A DNA stretch of 64,000 nucleotides from an uncultured Gammaproteobacteria bacterium (GTDB taxonomy: Bacteria > Pseudomonadota > Gammaproteobacteria > GCA-002705445 > GCA-002716945). Position numbers and translations under genes: made by a program. Below are positions 44,854 to 53,190 of the stretch, piece after piece (the first letter of the stretch is position 1; the number at the start of each line of letters is the position of its first letter). The notes under the pieces are model-generated. The model did no database searches and was not told the origin of the DNA. It saw only the letters and a program-made list of their open reading frames with translations. The DNA lies in NCBI GenBank assembly GCA_902559355.1, contig CACEHM010000003.1, positions 147,964 to 211,963 of the forward strand, read 5' to 3'.

Positions 44854-45934
44854 AATTATTTAAAACTTCACTTATCTTCATTGCATGTTTAATTGGCAAT
44901 TCTGGATATATAGGAATTGATAAGCATTCTTTTGAAACCTTTTCAACCATAGGCAATGGCTCATAATTATTGTTTTTATAAGCATTATATTTATACATTG
45001 GCATAGAATAATATATTCCATATGGTATATTATGTTTCTTTAGATGTAGTTCGAGTTTTCTTCTATTCTTAACCCTTATTGTAAATTGATTAAAAGTATG
45101 ATTTGACCTCTTGTAAGTAAAGGGTAATCTCACCTTATCATTTCTAATCGTTTTGAAATATATCTCTGCAATTTTTTTTCTTTTTTTTATAAATGATTCT
45201 ATATAATCTAATTTAATATTTAGAATTGCCGCTTGTATTTCATCTAGTCGACTATTGTAGCCAATTAAGTCATGTTGATTTCTTCTTATACCACCATGAG
45301 TCCTTAGTTTTTTAAGAATCTCGTAGTCTTTCTTCGATTTGACTACAACCAGACCACCATCACCAAAGCACCCCAGATTTTTTGTTGGAAAGAAACTAAA
45401 GCATCCCATATCACCATATGTACCTGTCTGCTTACTATTATAGGTCGCCCCAAATGACTGAGCACAGTCCTCAATATGTTTAATATTATGTTCTTTTACA
45501 ATCTTATTAATATTATCTAATTCACATGCTTGTCCAAATAGATTAACTGATAAAACAGCTTTTGTTTTCTTGTTAACTAGTTTAGCAATATTTTTAGGAT
45601 TTATATTGAATGTATGAGGATTAATATCAGCAAAGATTGGTTTTGCACCTACTAAAGATATTGATTCAGAAGTTGCAAAATAACTAAAAGGTGTAGTAAT
45701 TATTTCATCACCTGATTTTATCCCGAGCGCTCTAAGTGATAAGACAAGAGCATCAGTACCTGAATTACAGCTTAGCGTATACTTCCCATTTAAATAGTTT
45801 TTTGAATTTTCCTCAAACAATTCAACATTTTTACCTAATATATAGTTACCCGATGAAAGTATATTTATTACTTTTTTATCAATAGTTTTTCCAAATTTTT
45901 TATATTGTTCTATTAAATCAAATAGCTTTATCAT
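44846..45934 (-). CDS. gnnB: DegT/DnrJ/EryC1 sugar aminotransferase, probable GnnB
   Basis: PLP-dependent sugar aminotransferase (362 aa): cofactor contacts SGTDALVLSL (58-67), Asp156 in IEDCAQS, and the Schiff-base Lys185 in FFPTKNLGCFGDGG, as in WbpE/ArnB/GnnB. It sits between gnnA (3-bp gap) and lpxB (8-bp overlap). In Acidithiobacillus ferrooxidans GnnA oxidises the 3-OH of UDP-GlcNAc and GnnB aminates it, giving UDP-GlcNAc3N for LpxA, and the genes are next to lpxA and lpxB. The neighbourhood makes the same role here likely; another sugar nucleotide (O-antigen type) cannot be excluded from sequence alone. Confidence 0.72.
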   Translation of the reverse strand: MIKLFDLIEQYKKFGKTIDKKVINILSSGNYILGKNVELFEENSKNYLNGKYTLSCNSGTDALVLSLRALGIKSGDEIITTPFSYFATSESISLVGAKPIFADINPHTFNINPKNIAKLVNKKTKAVLSVNLFGQACELDNINKIVKEHNIKHIEDCAQSFGATYNSKQTGTYGDMGCFSFFPTKNLGCFGDGGLVVVKSKKDYEILKKLRTHGGIRRNQHDLIGYNSRLDEIQAAILNIKLDYIESFIKKRKKIAEIYFKTIRNDKVRLPFTYKRSNHTFNQFTIRVKNRRKLELHLKKHNIPYGIYYSMPMYKYNAYKNNNYEPLPMVEKVSKECLSIPIYPELPIKHAMKISEVLNNYE

Positions 45935-45937
45935 TTA

Positions 45938-46852
45938 CTAAAACCCCTTTGATATTTTTTTTGCTACAACAAGAGCCTCTAAGCCTGAATTTCCTGTTGT
46001 CATTGACTTCTCTTTTCCTAGACACGTGTTTATAAAATTATTTATCTCATCATCTAAAACATCTGTTTTTTTAAAATTGAAATCTGTTACTTTAAAACTA
46101 TTACTTCTATCTTTATGTATTTTTTTTAATTTATTATTTATAAAATCTATTGAATAATAGGAATTATTGGAGAATATCCTCATTTTTCTCTCATTTTTAG
46201 TACTTATTCTACTTGCTGTTAGGTTAGCTACAATATTATCTTTGAATTTAATTCGTACATTTGCAATATCTGTTAAATTAGTTAGAATTTTTTTTCCGGA
46301 TACTTCTATACTTTCAATTTTTTTATTCACTATTGAGAGTACTATATCTATATCATGAATCATTAAATCAAGAACAACATCTACATCATTTGCTCTAGGA
46401 TTAAATTGGCATAATCTATGCACTTCTATAAACTGAGGTTTACACGCACTTTTTCTCAATTTACGTATCGCAGGGTTAAATTGTTCTAGATGACCAATCT
46501 GAAGCACGCATTTATTTTTTTTTGCAATTGCATTCAACTTTTTAGCTTGTGCTACAGTCTCTGTCATTGGTTTCTCTAATAATACATGTATCTTGTTATC
46601 AAGAAAATATTTTGCTAATTTATAATGAGTTACTGTTGGAGTAACAATAGATACAGCGTCTACTTTATCAACAACATCTTGATATTTTTCAAACATCAGT
46701 ATGTCTTTTCCTTTTATGATCGAGTGATTTTCTTTGTCTGTATCTACAACAGATGTTAGATTTACGTGTTTATTCGCTTTATATTTCTGATAATGGAATT
46801 TACCAAGATAACCTAACCCTATGACTCCAATTCTAATTTTATTGTTTACCAT
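45938..46852 (-). CDS. gnnA: Gfo/Idh/MocA sugar-nucleotide oxidoreductase, probable GnnA
   Basis: NAD(P)-dependent dehydrogenase (304 aa): Rossmann motif GVIGLGYLG (9-17), EKPMTE with the family EKP at 93-95, GHLEQFNPA and the active-site block LDLMIHDIDI (His166). These are close to proteins found beside lpx genes in other proteobacteria. Proposed role: oxidation of the sugar 3-position before transamination by GnnB. First gene of the gnnA-gnnB-lpxB transcript; it diverges from rnhB across about 50 bp. Confidence 0.72.
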   Translation of the reverse strand: MVNNKIRIGVIGLGYLGKFHYQKYKANKHVNLTSVVDTDKENHSIIKGKDILMFEKYQDVVDKVDAVSIVTPTVTHYKLAKYFLDNKIHVLLEKPMTETVAQAKKLNAIAKKNKCVLQIGHLEQFNPAIRKLRKSACKPQFIEVHRLCQFNPRANDVDVVLDLMIHDIDIVLSIVNKKIESIEVSGKKILTNLTDIANVRIKFKDNIVANLTASRISTKNERKMRIFSNNSYYSIDFINNKLKKIHKDRSNSFKVTDFNFKKTDVLDDEINNFINTCLGKEKSMTTGNSGLEALVVAKKISKGF

Positions 46853-46868
46853 ATATTAATTATACATC

Positions 46869-46896
46869 TTGATTGATAGAATGGTTATTATATACC
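46869..46896 (+). promoter_or_regulatory. Possible promoter of rnhB-dnaE
   Basis: TTGATT (46869-46874), 16-bp spacer, TATACC (46891-46896) in the gnnA/rnhB divergent gap. If used, transcription would begin near the GTG at 46903, supporting that GTG over the upstream TTG as the rnhB start. Confidence 0.35.
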
Positions 46897-46902
46897 ATTA
46901 AA

Positions 46903-47460
46903 GTGAAATCAAGAAAATTAATAGCAGGAGTAGATGAGGTTGGCAGAGGAAGTCTGGTAGGCTCTGTCTTTTCTGCTGCAGTTATCTTTCAGCCATCTAT
47001 TGATATTGAAAATATAGTTGATTCAAAAAAACTTAGTTCAAAAAAAAGGGTAAAATTATCTAATAATATTATTGTTAATTCGCTATGTGTTTCGATAGGG
47101 GTGGCAACAAAGGATGAAATAGATGATATAAATATTCATCATGCGACACTTTTATCTATGAAAAGAGCCGTTGATAATCTTAGGATTATACCTGATATAA
47201 TATATTTTGATGGACTCTATGTTCCTGACTCAAATATAGAGTCTCATGCTATAGTAAAAGGAGACAGCAAGATAAGAGAAATATCAGCTGCATCAATTAT
47301 AGCAAAAGTAGCAAGAGATAATGAAATGACTCATCTCAATAAGATGTTTAAAATCTATGACTTGGTTAAAAATAAGGGTTATGGTACTCCACACCATTTA
47401 CAGGCAATATCATTCTTTGGAAAAACAATTTATCATCGAGAATCATTTCTAAAACTTTAA
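46903..47460 (+). CDS. rnhB: Ribonuclease HII
   Basis: Removes RNA from RNA-DNA hybrids, including single ribonucleotides in DNA. From the GTG at 46903 it has 185 aa: AGVDEVGRGSLVG with catalytic Asp10 and Glu11, DSKKLSSKKR, FDGLYVP with the third acidic residue, and ISAASIIAKVARD. The usual GPL.G is GSLVG here. A TTG at 46873 would add 10 residues (starting MIEW, somewhat like E. coli MIEF), but it overlaps promoter-like sequence; the start is uncertain. No ATG is available. Its stop overlaps the dnaE start (TAATG). Confidence 0.93.
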   Translation: MKSRKLIAGVDEVGRGSLVGSVFSAAVIFQPSIDIENIVDSKKLSSKKRVKLSNNIIVNSLCVSIGVATKDEIDDINIHHATLLSMKRAVDNLRIIPDIIYFDGLYVPDSNIESHAIVKGDSKIREISAASIIAKVARDNEMTHLNKMFKIYDLVKNKGYGTPHHLQAISFFGKTIYHRESFLKL

Positions 47461-50400
47461 TGAGTAACTTTACACATTTACATTTACATACATGTTATTC
47501 CTTAGGTAGCGGAACAATTAGAATTGATGATCTTATAAATATTGCAAAGAAAAATAAATTAAAATCTTTAGCGCTCACAGATCACTTGAATATATTCGGT
47601 GCAATTAAGTTTTATAATAAATGTCTAGAAGCAAAAATAAAACCTATTCTTGGATGTGAAATTCCTATTATATATAAGAATAATCAACTTGTAGGAAACA
47701 TAGTTTTACTTTGTATGAATATTGATGGATATTATAATCTCAATAAGATACTTTCTTTTATACATACATCACGATCGAATATCCTTGGTGCTAATCTTGA
47801 GCTTTTAGATAAATATAAATCTAATTTGATCTGTCTATCTGGAGGAAGAGACGGTGTCTGTGGTTTAAATTCATTAACTAAGTCACTACCAGATACACAA
47901 GATATTATAAGAGATATATCTAAATTATTTTTAGATAAGTTTTATATTGAAATTGATAAGACTGACCGTGAAAATGAGGATTTATATGCTAAAAAATCTT
48001 TATCAATTGCATCAAAATTAAATCTTCCAATCGTTGCAACTAATGATGTTTTATTTATCTCTGATTCTGATTATGAAGCTAATGAAGTAAAAGTAGCAAT
48101 TAATCAAAAAACTAAACTAGATGATAGAATCAACCAAAATGATTATTCTCCAAATCAGTTTTTTAAAACAGAGCAAGAAATGATTTCTACATTTTCTGAT
48201 TATCCGTCATCAATCCAAAATATTTATGAGATTGTAAAAATGTGTAATACTAAACTCCCTGCATTTAAATACCATTTACCAAAATTTTCTAATCCATCAG
48301 AAAAAGATGATATTACGTACTTCAATGATTTATGTATTAATGGTCTAAATGAATATTTAACAAATACAGATTTAGATAAAGAGGTTTATAAAAAAAGACT
48401 TATTAGAGAAATTGATGTTATTCAATCAATGGGATTTTCAAGTTATTTTCTAATTGTTCAAGAATTCATCTTATGGGCAAAGAATAATGATGTTCCCGTT
48501 GGACCAGGCAGAGGGTCAGGAGCAGGTTCATTGGTAGCCTTTGTTCTAGGTATTACAAATATTGATCCTATTAAATATAATCTTCTGTTTGAAAGATTTT
48601 TAAATCCTGAACGTATCTCTATGCCAGATTTTGATATTGATTTTTGTATGAATAAAAGGCAAAAAGTAATCGATCATATTATATCAACATATGGTCAAGA
48701 CAAAGTATCTCAAATAATTACTTATAGCACATTGTCTGCAAGAGCAGTGATCAGAGATGTTGGACGAGTACTTGATTTCTCATATGGGTTTGTTGATTAT
48801 ATTGCGAAGCTTGTCCCATTCTCACTTGGAATTAAGATTGATGAAGCTTTGAAGGCCAGTAAAGAACTTGCAAAAGAGTATAAAACAAAAGATGATGTAA
48901 GAACCATAATTGATCTTGCCAAGAAAATTGAAGGTCTACCAAGAGGAGTTGGCACTCATGCAGCTGGTATTGTCATTTCGCCCTCAAGTATTACAGATTT
49001 TATGCCAGTATATTCCCTTGAGGATAAAGATGAACTTATTACTCAGTTTGATAAAGATGATATAGAATCAATCGGTTTAGTGAAATTTGATATTCTAGGC
49101 CTGACGACACTAACTATTATTGATGAAGCTATAAAATTAATAATTAATAAAGACAAGCAATTTAATTTAAATCTAATACCTCTTGATGATATGAAGGTTT
49201 TTAATCTCTTACAAAAAAAAATGACTACAGGGATATTTCAACTAGAATCATTAGGTATGAAGAAATATATGGCTCAACTTAAGCCAGATAAGTTTGAAGA
49301 TATAGTTGCTCTTGTTGCCCTTTACAGACCAGGCCCTCTAGGTACAAATATGGTTGATGATTTCATTGCCAATAAACATGGCCAAAATATTTCATATGAA
49401 CATCCTCTTTTAGAGAGTATTCTCTCTGAAACTAATGGACTAATTCTTTACCAAGAGCAAGTAATGGAGATAGCAAGATCACTAGGAAAATATTCTTTGG
49501 GTGACGCGGACCTACTACGAAGAGCTATGGGAAAGAAAAAGCATAAAGAAATGGAGACTCATAGATCTAGATTTTCATCTGGTTGTAAAGAAAATAATAT
49601 CAATGAAACAATTTCAAAATCTATCTTTGATAAAATGGAAAAGTTTGCTGGCTATGGTTTTAATAAATCTCATTCTGTTGCATATGCGATGCTATCTTAT
49701 CAGACGGCTTATTTAAAAGCGTATTATACAACGGAATTTTTTTCAGCAGCATTATCCTCAGATATGGACAACACTAATAAAATAATTAACCTACTCGCTG
49801 CTTGTAAGCAAATGAATGTAAAAGTTAATCTACCAGAAATTAATCAATCTAATTATAAGTTTTTACCATTAGAAGATGGTGTTATAAATTACGGATTTGG
49901 AGCTATAAAAGGCGTAGGAGAAACAGCAGCATATCATATAGAAGAGATTAGGATTGATAAAGGCAGATTTACTAGTATAGAAGATTTCTGCTCAAAAGTT
50001 AACTTAACAACAGTAAACGCAGGAACAATTGAATCATTAATATGTTCGGGGTGCTTCGATAATATCAGTAAAAAAACAAGATTAGAGAACCTTAAATGTC
50101 TTAATAATTACATATCTCAAGGACACAAGAAGCAGATTGATATTGCTTCAGGTCAAAGTGAATTGTTTTCAGAAAATACTGATACTACAAGCAATGTAGA
50201 ATCTTTTTCCATTGAGAGACTTTACAAACCAACAAATGACGAATTAATTAAAGAGCGTAAGGTGTTAGGATGCTACCTATCAAATCATCCAATAAATGTA
50301 TATAAAAATGAGCTTTCTGAAATGAAACTTAAATCACTCATGGAAATTAACAATACAATATTAAATTCAGCAAATTCTAAATTTAATTCAATTATATCTG

Positions 50401-50891
50401 GGGTTATAATTGACTCAAGATCACAGAAGATTTCCAAAAATAAATTTATAACCATCTATAAAGTAGATGATGGTTCTCAACAAATAAATGTTTCTTTCTA
50501 TGAAGATAAATATCTTAAATATAAAAGTTCGCTTCAAGAAGATCATATATTATTTTTTAGCGGTGAAGTATATATAGATGATTATGACTCTCAATTAAGT
50601 ATGAGAGCTGAAAAGCTTTATACACTTACAGAAGCACGAGAAAAATATTCTAAACATCTTAGCATTGTTCTTTCATCTGAGCTGATATCAAAAGAAAAAA
50701 TACATGATATAAAGAATATTATTGATAAGCATGATTCGGGAAATACTAGAGTCGTACTTTCTTATAAAACGAGAGATTTTATTGCTCCGATCAATGTTGA
50801 CAAGGAAATTTATGTAAAAATTACTGATAACTTAATATCAGATATAAAATCAATTACCGGAGACGATAGTGTCGATATTAAATACCAATAG
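47460..50891 (+). CDS. dnaE: DNA polymerase III subunit alpha
   Basis: The replicative polymerase. The 1143-aa protein (E. coli 1160) has the PHP domain (FTHLHLHTCYSLGSGTI at the start), the catalytic aspartates in PDFDID (389-394), GPGRGSGAGSLVAF, the conserved GVGTHAAGIVIS and GFNKSHSVAYAMLSYQTAYL (in parts), then helix-hairpin-helix and OB-fold regions (SGVIIDSRSQK near residue 980). The rnhB-dnaE-accA order is gammaproteobacterial. It is the target of the tau subunit encoded by dnaX at the window start. Confidence 0.98.
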   Translation: MSNFTHLHLHTCYSLGSGTIRIDDLINIAKKNKLKSLALTDHLNIFGAIKFYNKCLEAKIKPILGCEIPIIYKNNQLVGNIVLLCMNIDGYYNLNKILSFIHTSRSNILGANLELLDKYKSNLICLSGGRDGVCGLNSLTKSLPDTQDIIRDISKLFLDKFYIEIDKTDRENEDLYAKKSLSIASKLNLPIVATNDVLFISDSDYEANEVKVAINQKTKLDDRINQNDYSPNQFFKTEQEMISTFSDYPSSIQNIYEIVKMCNTKLPAFKYHLPKFSNPSEKDDITYFNDLCINGLNEYLTNTDLDKEVYKKRLIREIDVIQSMGFSSYFLIVQEFILWAKNNDVPVGPGRGSGAGSLVAFVLGITNIDPIKYNLLFERFLNPERISMPDFDIDFCMNKRQKVIDHIISTYGQDKVSQIITYSTLSARAVIRDVGRVLDFSYGFVDYIAKLVPFSLGIKIDEALKASKELAKEYKTKDDVRTIIDLAKKIEGLPRGVGTHAAGIVISPSSITDFMPVYSLEDKDELITQFDKDDIESIGLVKFDILGLTTLTIIDEAIKLIINKDKQFNLNLIPLDDMKVFNLLQKKMTTGIFQLESLGMKKYMAQLKPDKFEDIVALVALYRPGPLGTNMVDDFIANKHGQNISYEHPLLESILSETNGLILYQEQVMEIARSLGKYSLGDADLLRRAMGKKKHKEMETHRSRFSSGCKENNINETISKSIFDKMEKFAGYGFNKSHSVAYAMLSYQTAYLKAYYTTEFFSAALSSDMDNTNKIINLLAACKQMNVKVNLPEINQSNYKFLPLEDGVINYGFGAIKGVGETAAYHIEEIRIDKGRFTSIEDFCSKVNLTTVNAGTIESLICSGCFDNISKKTRLENLKCLNNYISQGHKKQIDIASGQSELFSENTDTTSNVESFSIERLYKPTNDELIKERKVLGCYLSNHPINVYKNELSEMKLKSLMEINNTILNSANSKFNSIISGVIIDSRSQKISKNKFITIYKVDDGSQQINVSFYEDKYLKYKSSLQEDHILFFSGEVYIDDYDSQLSMRAEKLYTLTEAREKYSKHLSIVLSSELISKEKIHDIKNIIDKHDSGNTRVVLSYKTRDFIAPINVDKEIYVKITDNLISDIKSITGDDSVDIKYQ

Positions 50892-50910
50892 TATTTTTTT
50901 ATAGATTTCA

Positions 50911-50916
50911 TATAAT
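50911..50916 (+). promoter_or_regulatory. Perfect -10 box immediately before accA
   Basis: TATAAT ends 6 nt before the accA ATG, so a transcript starting at the usual distance would begin at the ATG itself (leaderless). There is no Shine-Dalgarno and no clear -35. Transcription may also come from dnaE. Confidence 0.4.
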
Positions 50917-50922
50917 GTACTG

Positions 50923-51885
50923 ATGTCAGAATACAATCCTAACTACCTAGATTTTGAACAACCATTACTTGATATTGAGAATCAAATAACAGCTCTTAAA
51001 ACTAGTGCGAATGCCTCTCAAAAAGATTTGAAAAAAATTGATAATCTTAAGATAAGTTTAGATAAAAATATTTCTAAAATTTTTTCATCTTTATCTGATT
51101 GGCAAATTTCTCAAATTGCACGACATCCGTTAAGGCCATATACTTTAGATTATATAGAAAATATGTTTTCAAGTTTTACTGAAATACATGGTGATAGAAT
51201 GTTTGGAGATGATAAAGCTATTATATGTGGTCTTGCAATACTGGATGATAAGGCATTTATGTTAATTGGTCATCAAAAAGGAAGAGATTCAAAAGAAAAG
51301 GTATATAGAAACTTTGGTATGCCTAAACCTGAGGGTTATCGCAAAGCACTTAGAGCAATGAAACTTGCAGAAAAGTTCAAAATACCAGTTCTAACATTTA
51401 TAGATACACCGGGCGCTTACCCAGGCATTGATGCTGAATCAAGAAATCAAAGTATAGCAATTGCAGATAATTTATATGAAATGTCAAAACTTAAATGTCC
51501 AATTATTTCAGTCGTAATCGGGGAGGGAGGCTCAGGCGGGGCTTTAGCAATTGGAGTATCAGATAAACTTGCGATGCTTCAGTACAGCATTTACTCTGTA
51601 ATCAGTCCTGAAGGTTGTGCATCTATATTATGGAAAGATGCATCCAAAGCAAATATAGCTGCAGAAGCGTTATCAATTACATCTGATAAGCTGCTTAATC
51701 ATAAATTGATTGATAGAATTATTCCAGAGCCATTAGGTGCTGCACATAGAAATTACAGCGCTATGTATTCTTCATTAAAGTCAAATATTTTAGATATGCT
51801 TAATGAAGTTAATGCTGTCTCTCAATCTGACCTTTTAAACACTAGAAATGCTAAACTAATGTCATATGGACAATTTGAATCTTAG
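50923..51885 (+). CDS. accA: Acetyl-CoA carboxylase carboxyltransferase subunit alpha
   Basis: Subunit of acetyl-CoA carboxylase, making malonyl-CoA for fatty acids. The 320-aa protein (E. coli 319) has the family start YLDFEQPLLDIENQI, RHPLRPYTLDYI, IGHQKGRDSKEK, the oxyanion glycine pair GEGGSGGALAIG and SPEGCASILWKD. Follows dnaE by 31 bp; tilS begins inside its last 20 bp. Confidence 0.98.
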   Translation: MSEYNPNYLDFEQPLLDIENQITALKTSANASQKDLKKIDNLKISLDKNISKIFSSLSDWQISQIARHPLRPYTLDYIENMFSSFTEIHGDRMFGDDKAIICGLAILDDKAFMLIGHQKGRDSKEKVYRNFGMPKPEGYRKALRAMKLAEKFKIPVLTFIDTPGAYPGIDAESRNQSIAIADNLYEMSKLKCPIISVVIGEGGSGGALAIGVSDKLAMLQYSIYSVISPEGCASILWKDASKANIAAEALSITSDKLLNHKLIDRIIPEPLGAAHRNYSAMYSSLKSNILDMLNEVNAVSQSDLLNTRNAKLMSYGQFES

Positions 51886-53146
51886 AGTTCTTAAAGAGAA
51901 TTTTAAAAAAACTCTTCAAAAGACAAATAAAACAGACTTTCTTTTAGCATTAAGTGGCGGGATAGATTCGATGCTATTGTTGAAAATAGCGATATTAGTT
52001 AATAATGATAAAAGCTTTAATTTTAGAGCAATCCATATCAACCACAATCATTCATCTAATGCCAAGGAAATGGAGAAACATTGTTCAGATGTATGTCACG
52101 AATATAAGATAAACCTTACTGTAAAAAACGTTCATTTATTGTCAGACAAAAACATTGAAGAACAACTCCGAAACAAGAGATACGAAAGCTTTTTCAATCA
52201 TATGTTTAAAGACGAAGTGTTAGTTCTTGCTCATCATGAAGACGATCAATTTGAAACATTTTTGTATAGACTTTTTAGAGGAGCATCACCCAAAGGACTC
52301 TCGTCAATTAAAGAAATCTCTGAAAGAAAAAATAAGATATTATGTAGACCATTTTTGCAATTACCAAAAAAAACTATAATAGAACTATCAAGATATTTTA
52401 AATTAAAATTTATTAATGATTATTCCAATAATGACTTATCATATGATCGTAATTATATTCGAAGCAAAATTGTACCTTCAATAAACAAGAGATGGGAGAA
52501 TATCAATAAAGTAATGAACCATAATATCGAACTTCAGAATAACTATTCACTTATTGTTAATGATTATTGTGAAAAGATTTATATGTATATAATTAAAGAA
52601 AATCATCTGGAGATAGAAAAACTTTTAAGTTATCCAGATTATCTGCATAGTACCTTTTTAAGATATTGGATTAGTAAAGAGGTTAGTTATAATCTTTCTA
52701 AAAATGAAATTTATAGTTTGTTATCCATTATTAAAGGTAAGAATAATGATTATCCAACATACATACTAAAAAATGGAATATCCATTATTCGATATAATTA
52801 TTGCTTATATATTGTCAAGAATGAACTCAACAAAGTCATTAATAATAAAGTTTGGGATATGAGAAATGATGTTAGCTTTGGAAGTCATCAAATTAAACTA
52901 AATAAGTTAAAAGAAGAGGGTCTGTATGATAATTTGTCGTTAAAAGCCCCAATCACTCTAAAGAAAATAAGTGGCAATGAGAAAATTATGCTCAATAAAA
53001 CTCACCATCAAGAATTAAAGAAAATCTTTCAAAATAGATCTATACCAATATGGGAGAGAGATAAGTTTATTCTTTTTTATTCACATAATGAACTTTTATT
53101 AGCTTACAGCGATAAAGAGATGTTTATATCCTCAGAATTAAGATAA
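51866..53146 (+). CDS. tilS: tRNA(Ile)-lysidine synthase
   Basis: Modifies C34 of the minor tRNA-Ile (CAU) to lysidine so that it reads AUA. The 426-aa protein has the PP-loop SGGIDS (30-35), HINHNHSSNA, the substrate motif LAHHEDDQFETFLYRLFRG and the C-terminal TilS domains with KKIFQNRSIPIWERD. AUA codons are frequent in this AT-rich genome, so the enzyme should be important. Overlaps accA by 20 bp. Confidence 0.95.
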   Translation: MDNLNLRVLKENFKKTLQKTNKTDFLLALSGGIDSMLLLKIAILVNNDKSFNFRAIHINHNHSSNAKEMEKHCSDVCHEYKINLTVKNVHLLSDKNIEEQLRNKRYESFFNHMFKDEVLVLAHHEDDQFETFLYRLFRGASPKGLSSIKEISERKNKILCRPFLQLPKKTIIELSRYFKLKFINDYSNNDLSYDRNYIRSKIVPSINKRWENINKVMNHNIELQNNYSLIVNDYCEKIYMYIIKENHLEIEKLLSYPDYLHSTFLRYWISKEVSYNLSKNEIYSLLSIIKGKNNDYPTYILKNGISIIRYNYCLYIVKNELNKVINNKVWDMRNDVSFGSHQIKLNKLKEEGLYDNLSLKAPITLKKISGNEKIMLNKTHHQELKKIFQNRSIPIWERDKFILFYSHNELLLAYSDKEMFISSELR

Positions 53147-53172
53147 ATATATATCTTTTGGTACTAATACAT

Positions 53173-53178
53173 TATAAT
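53173..53178 (+). promoter_or_regulatory. -10 box before pyrG
   Basis: TATAAT in the 44-bp tilS-pyrG gap, 12 nt before the ATG, giving a predicted leader of about 6 nt without Shine-Dalgarno. No good -35 is seen. Confidence 0.4.
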
Positions 53179-53190
53179 TTACTAATCTGA

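Noticed and set aside
45171..45190. T8-C-T8 tract in gnnB as a second frameshift site
   Set aside because: It encodes a Lys-rich stretch (IKKRKKIAE) in frame, and the protein is intact on both sides.
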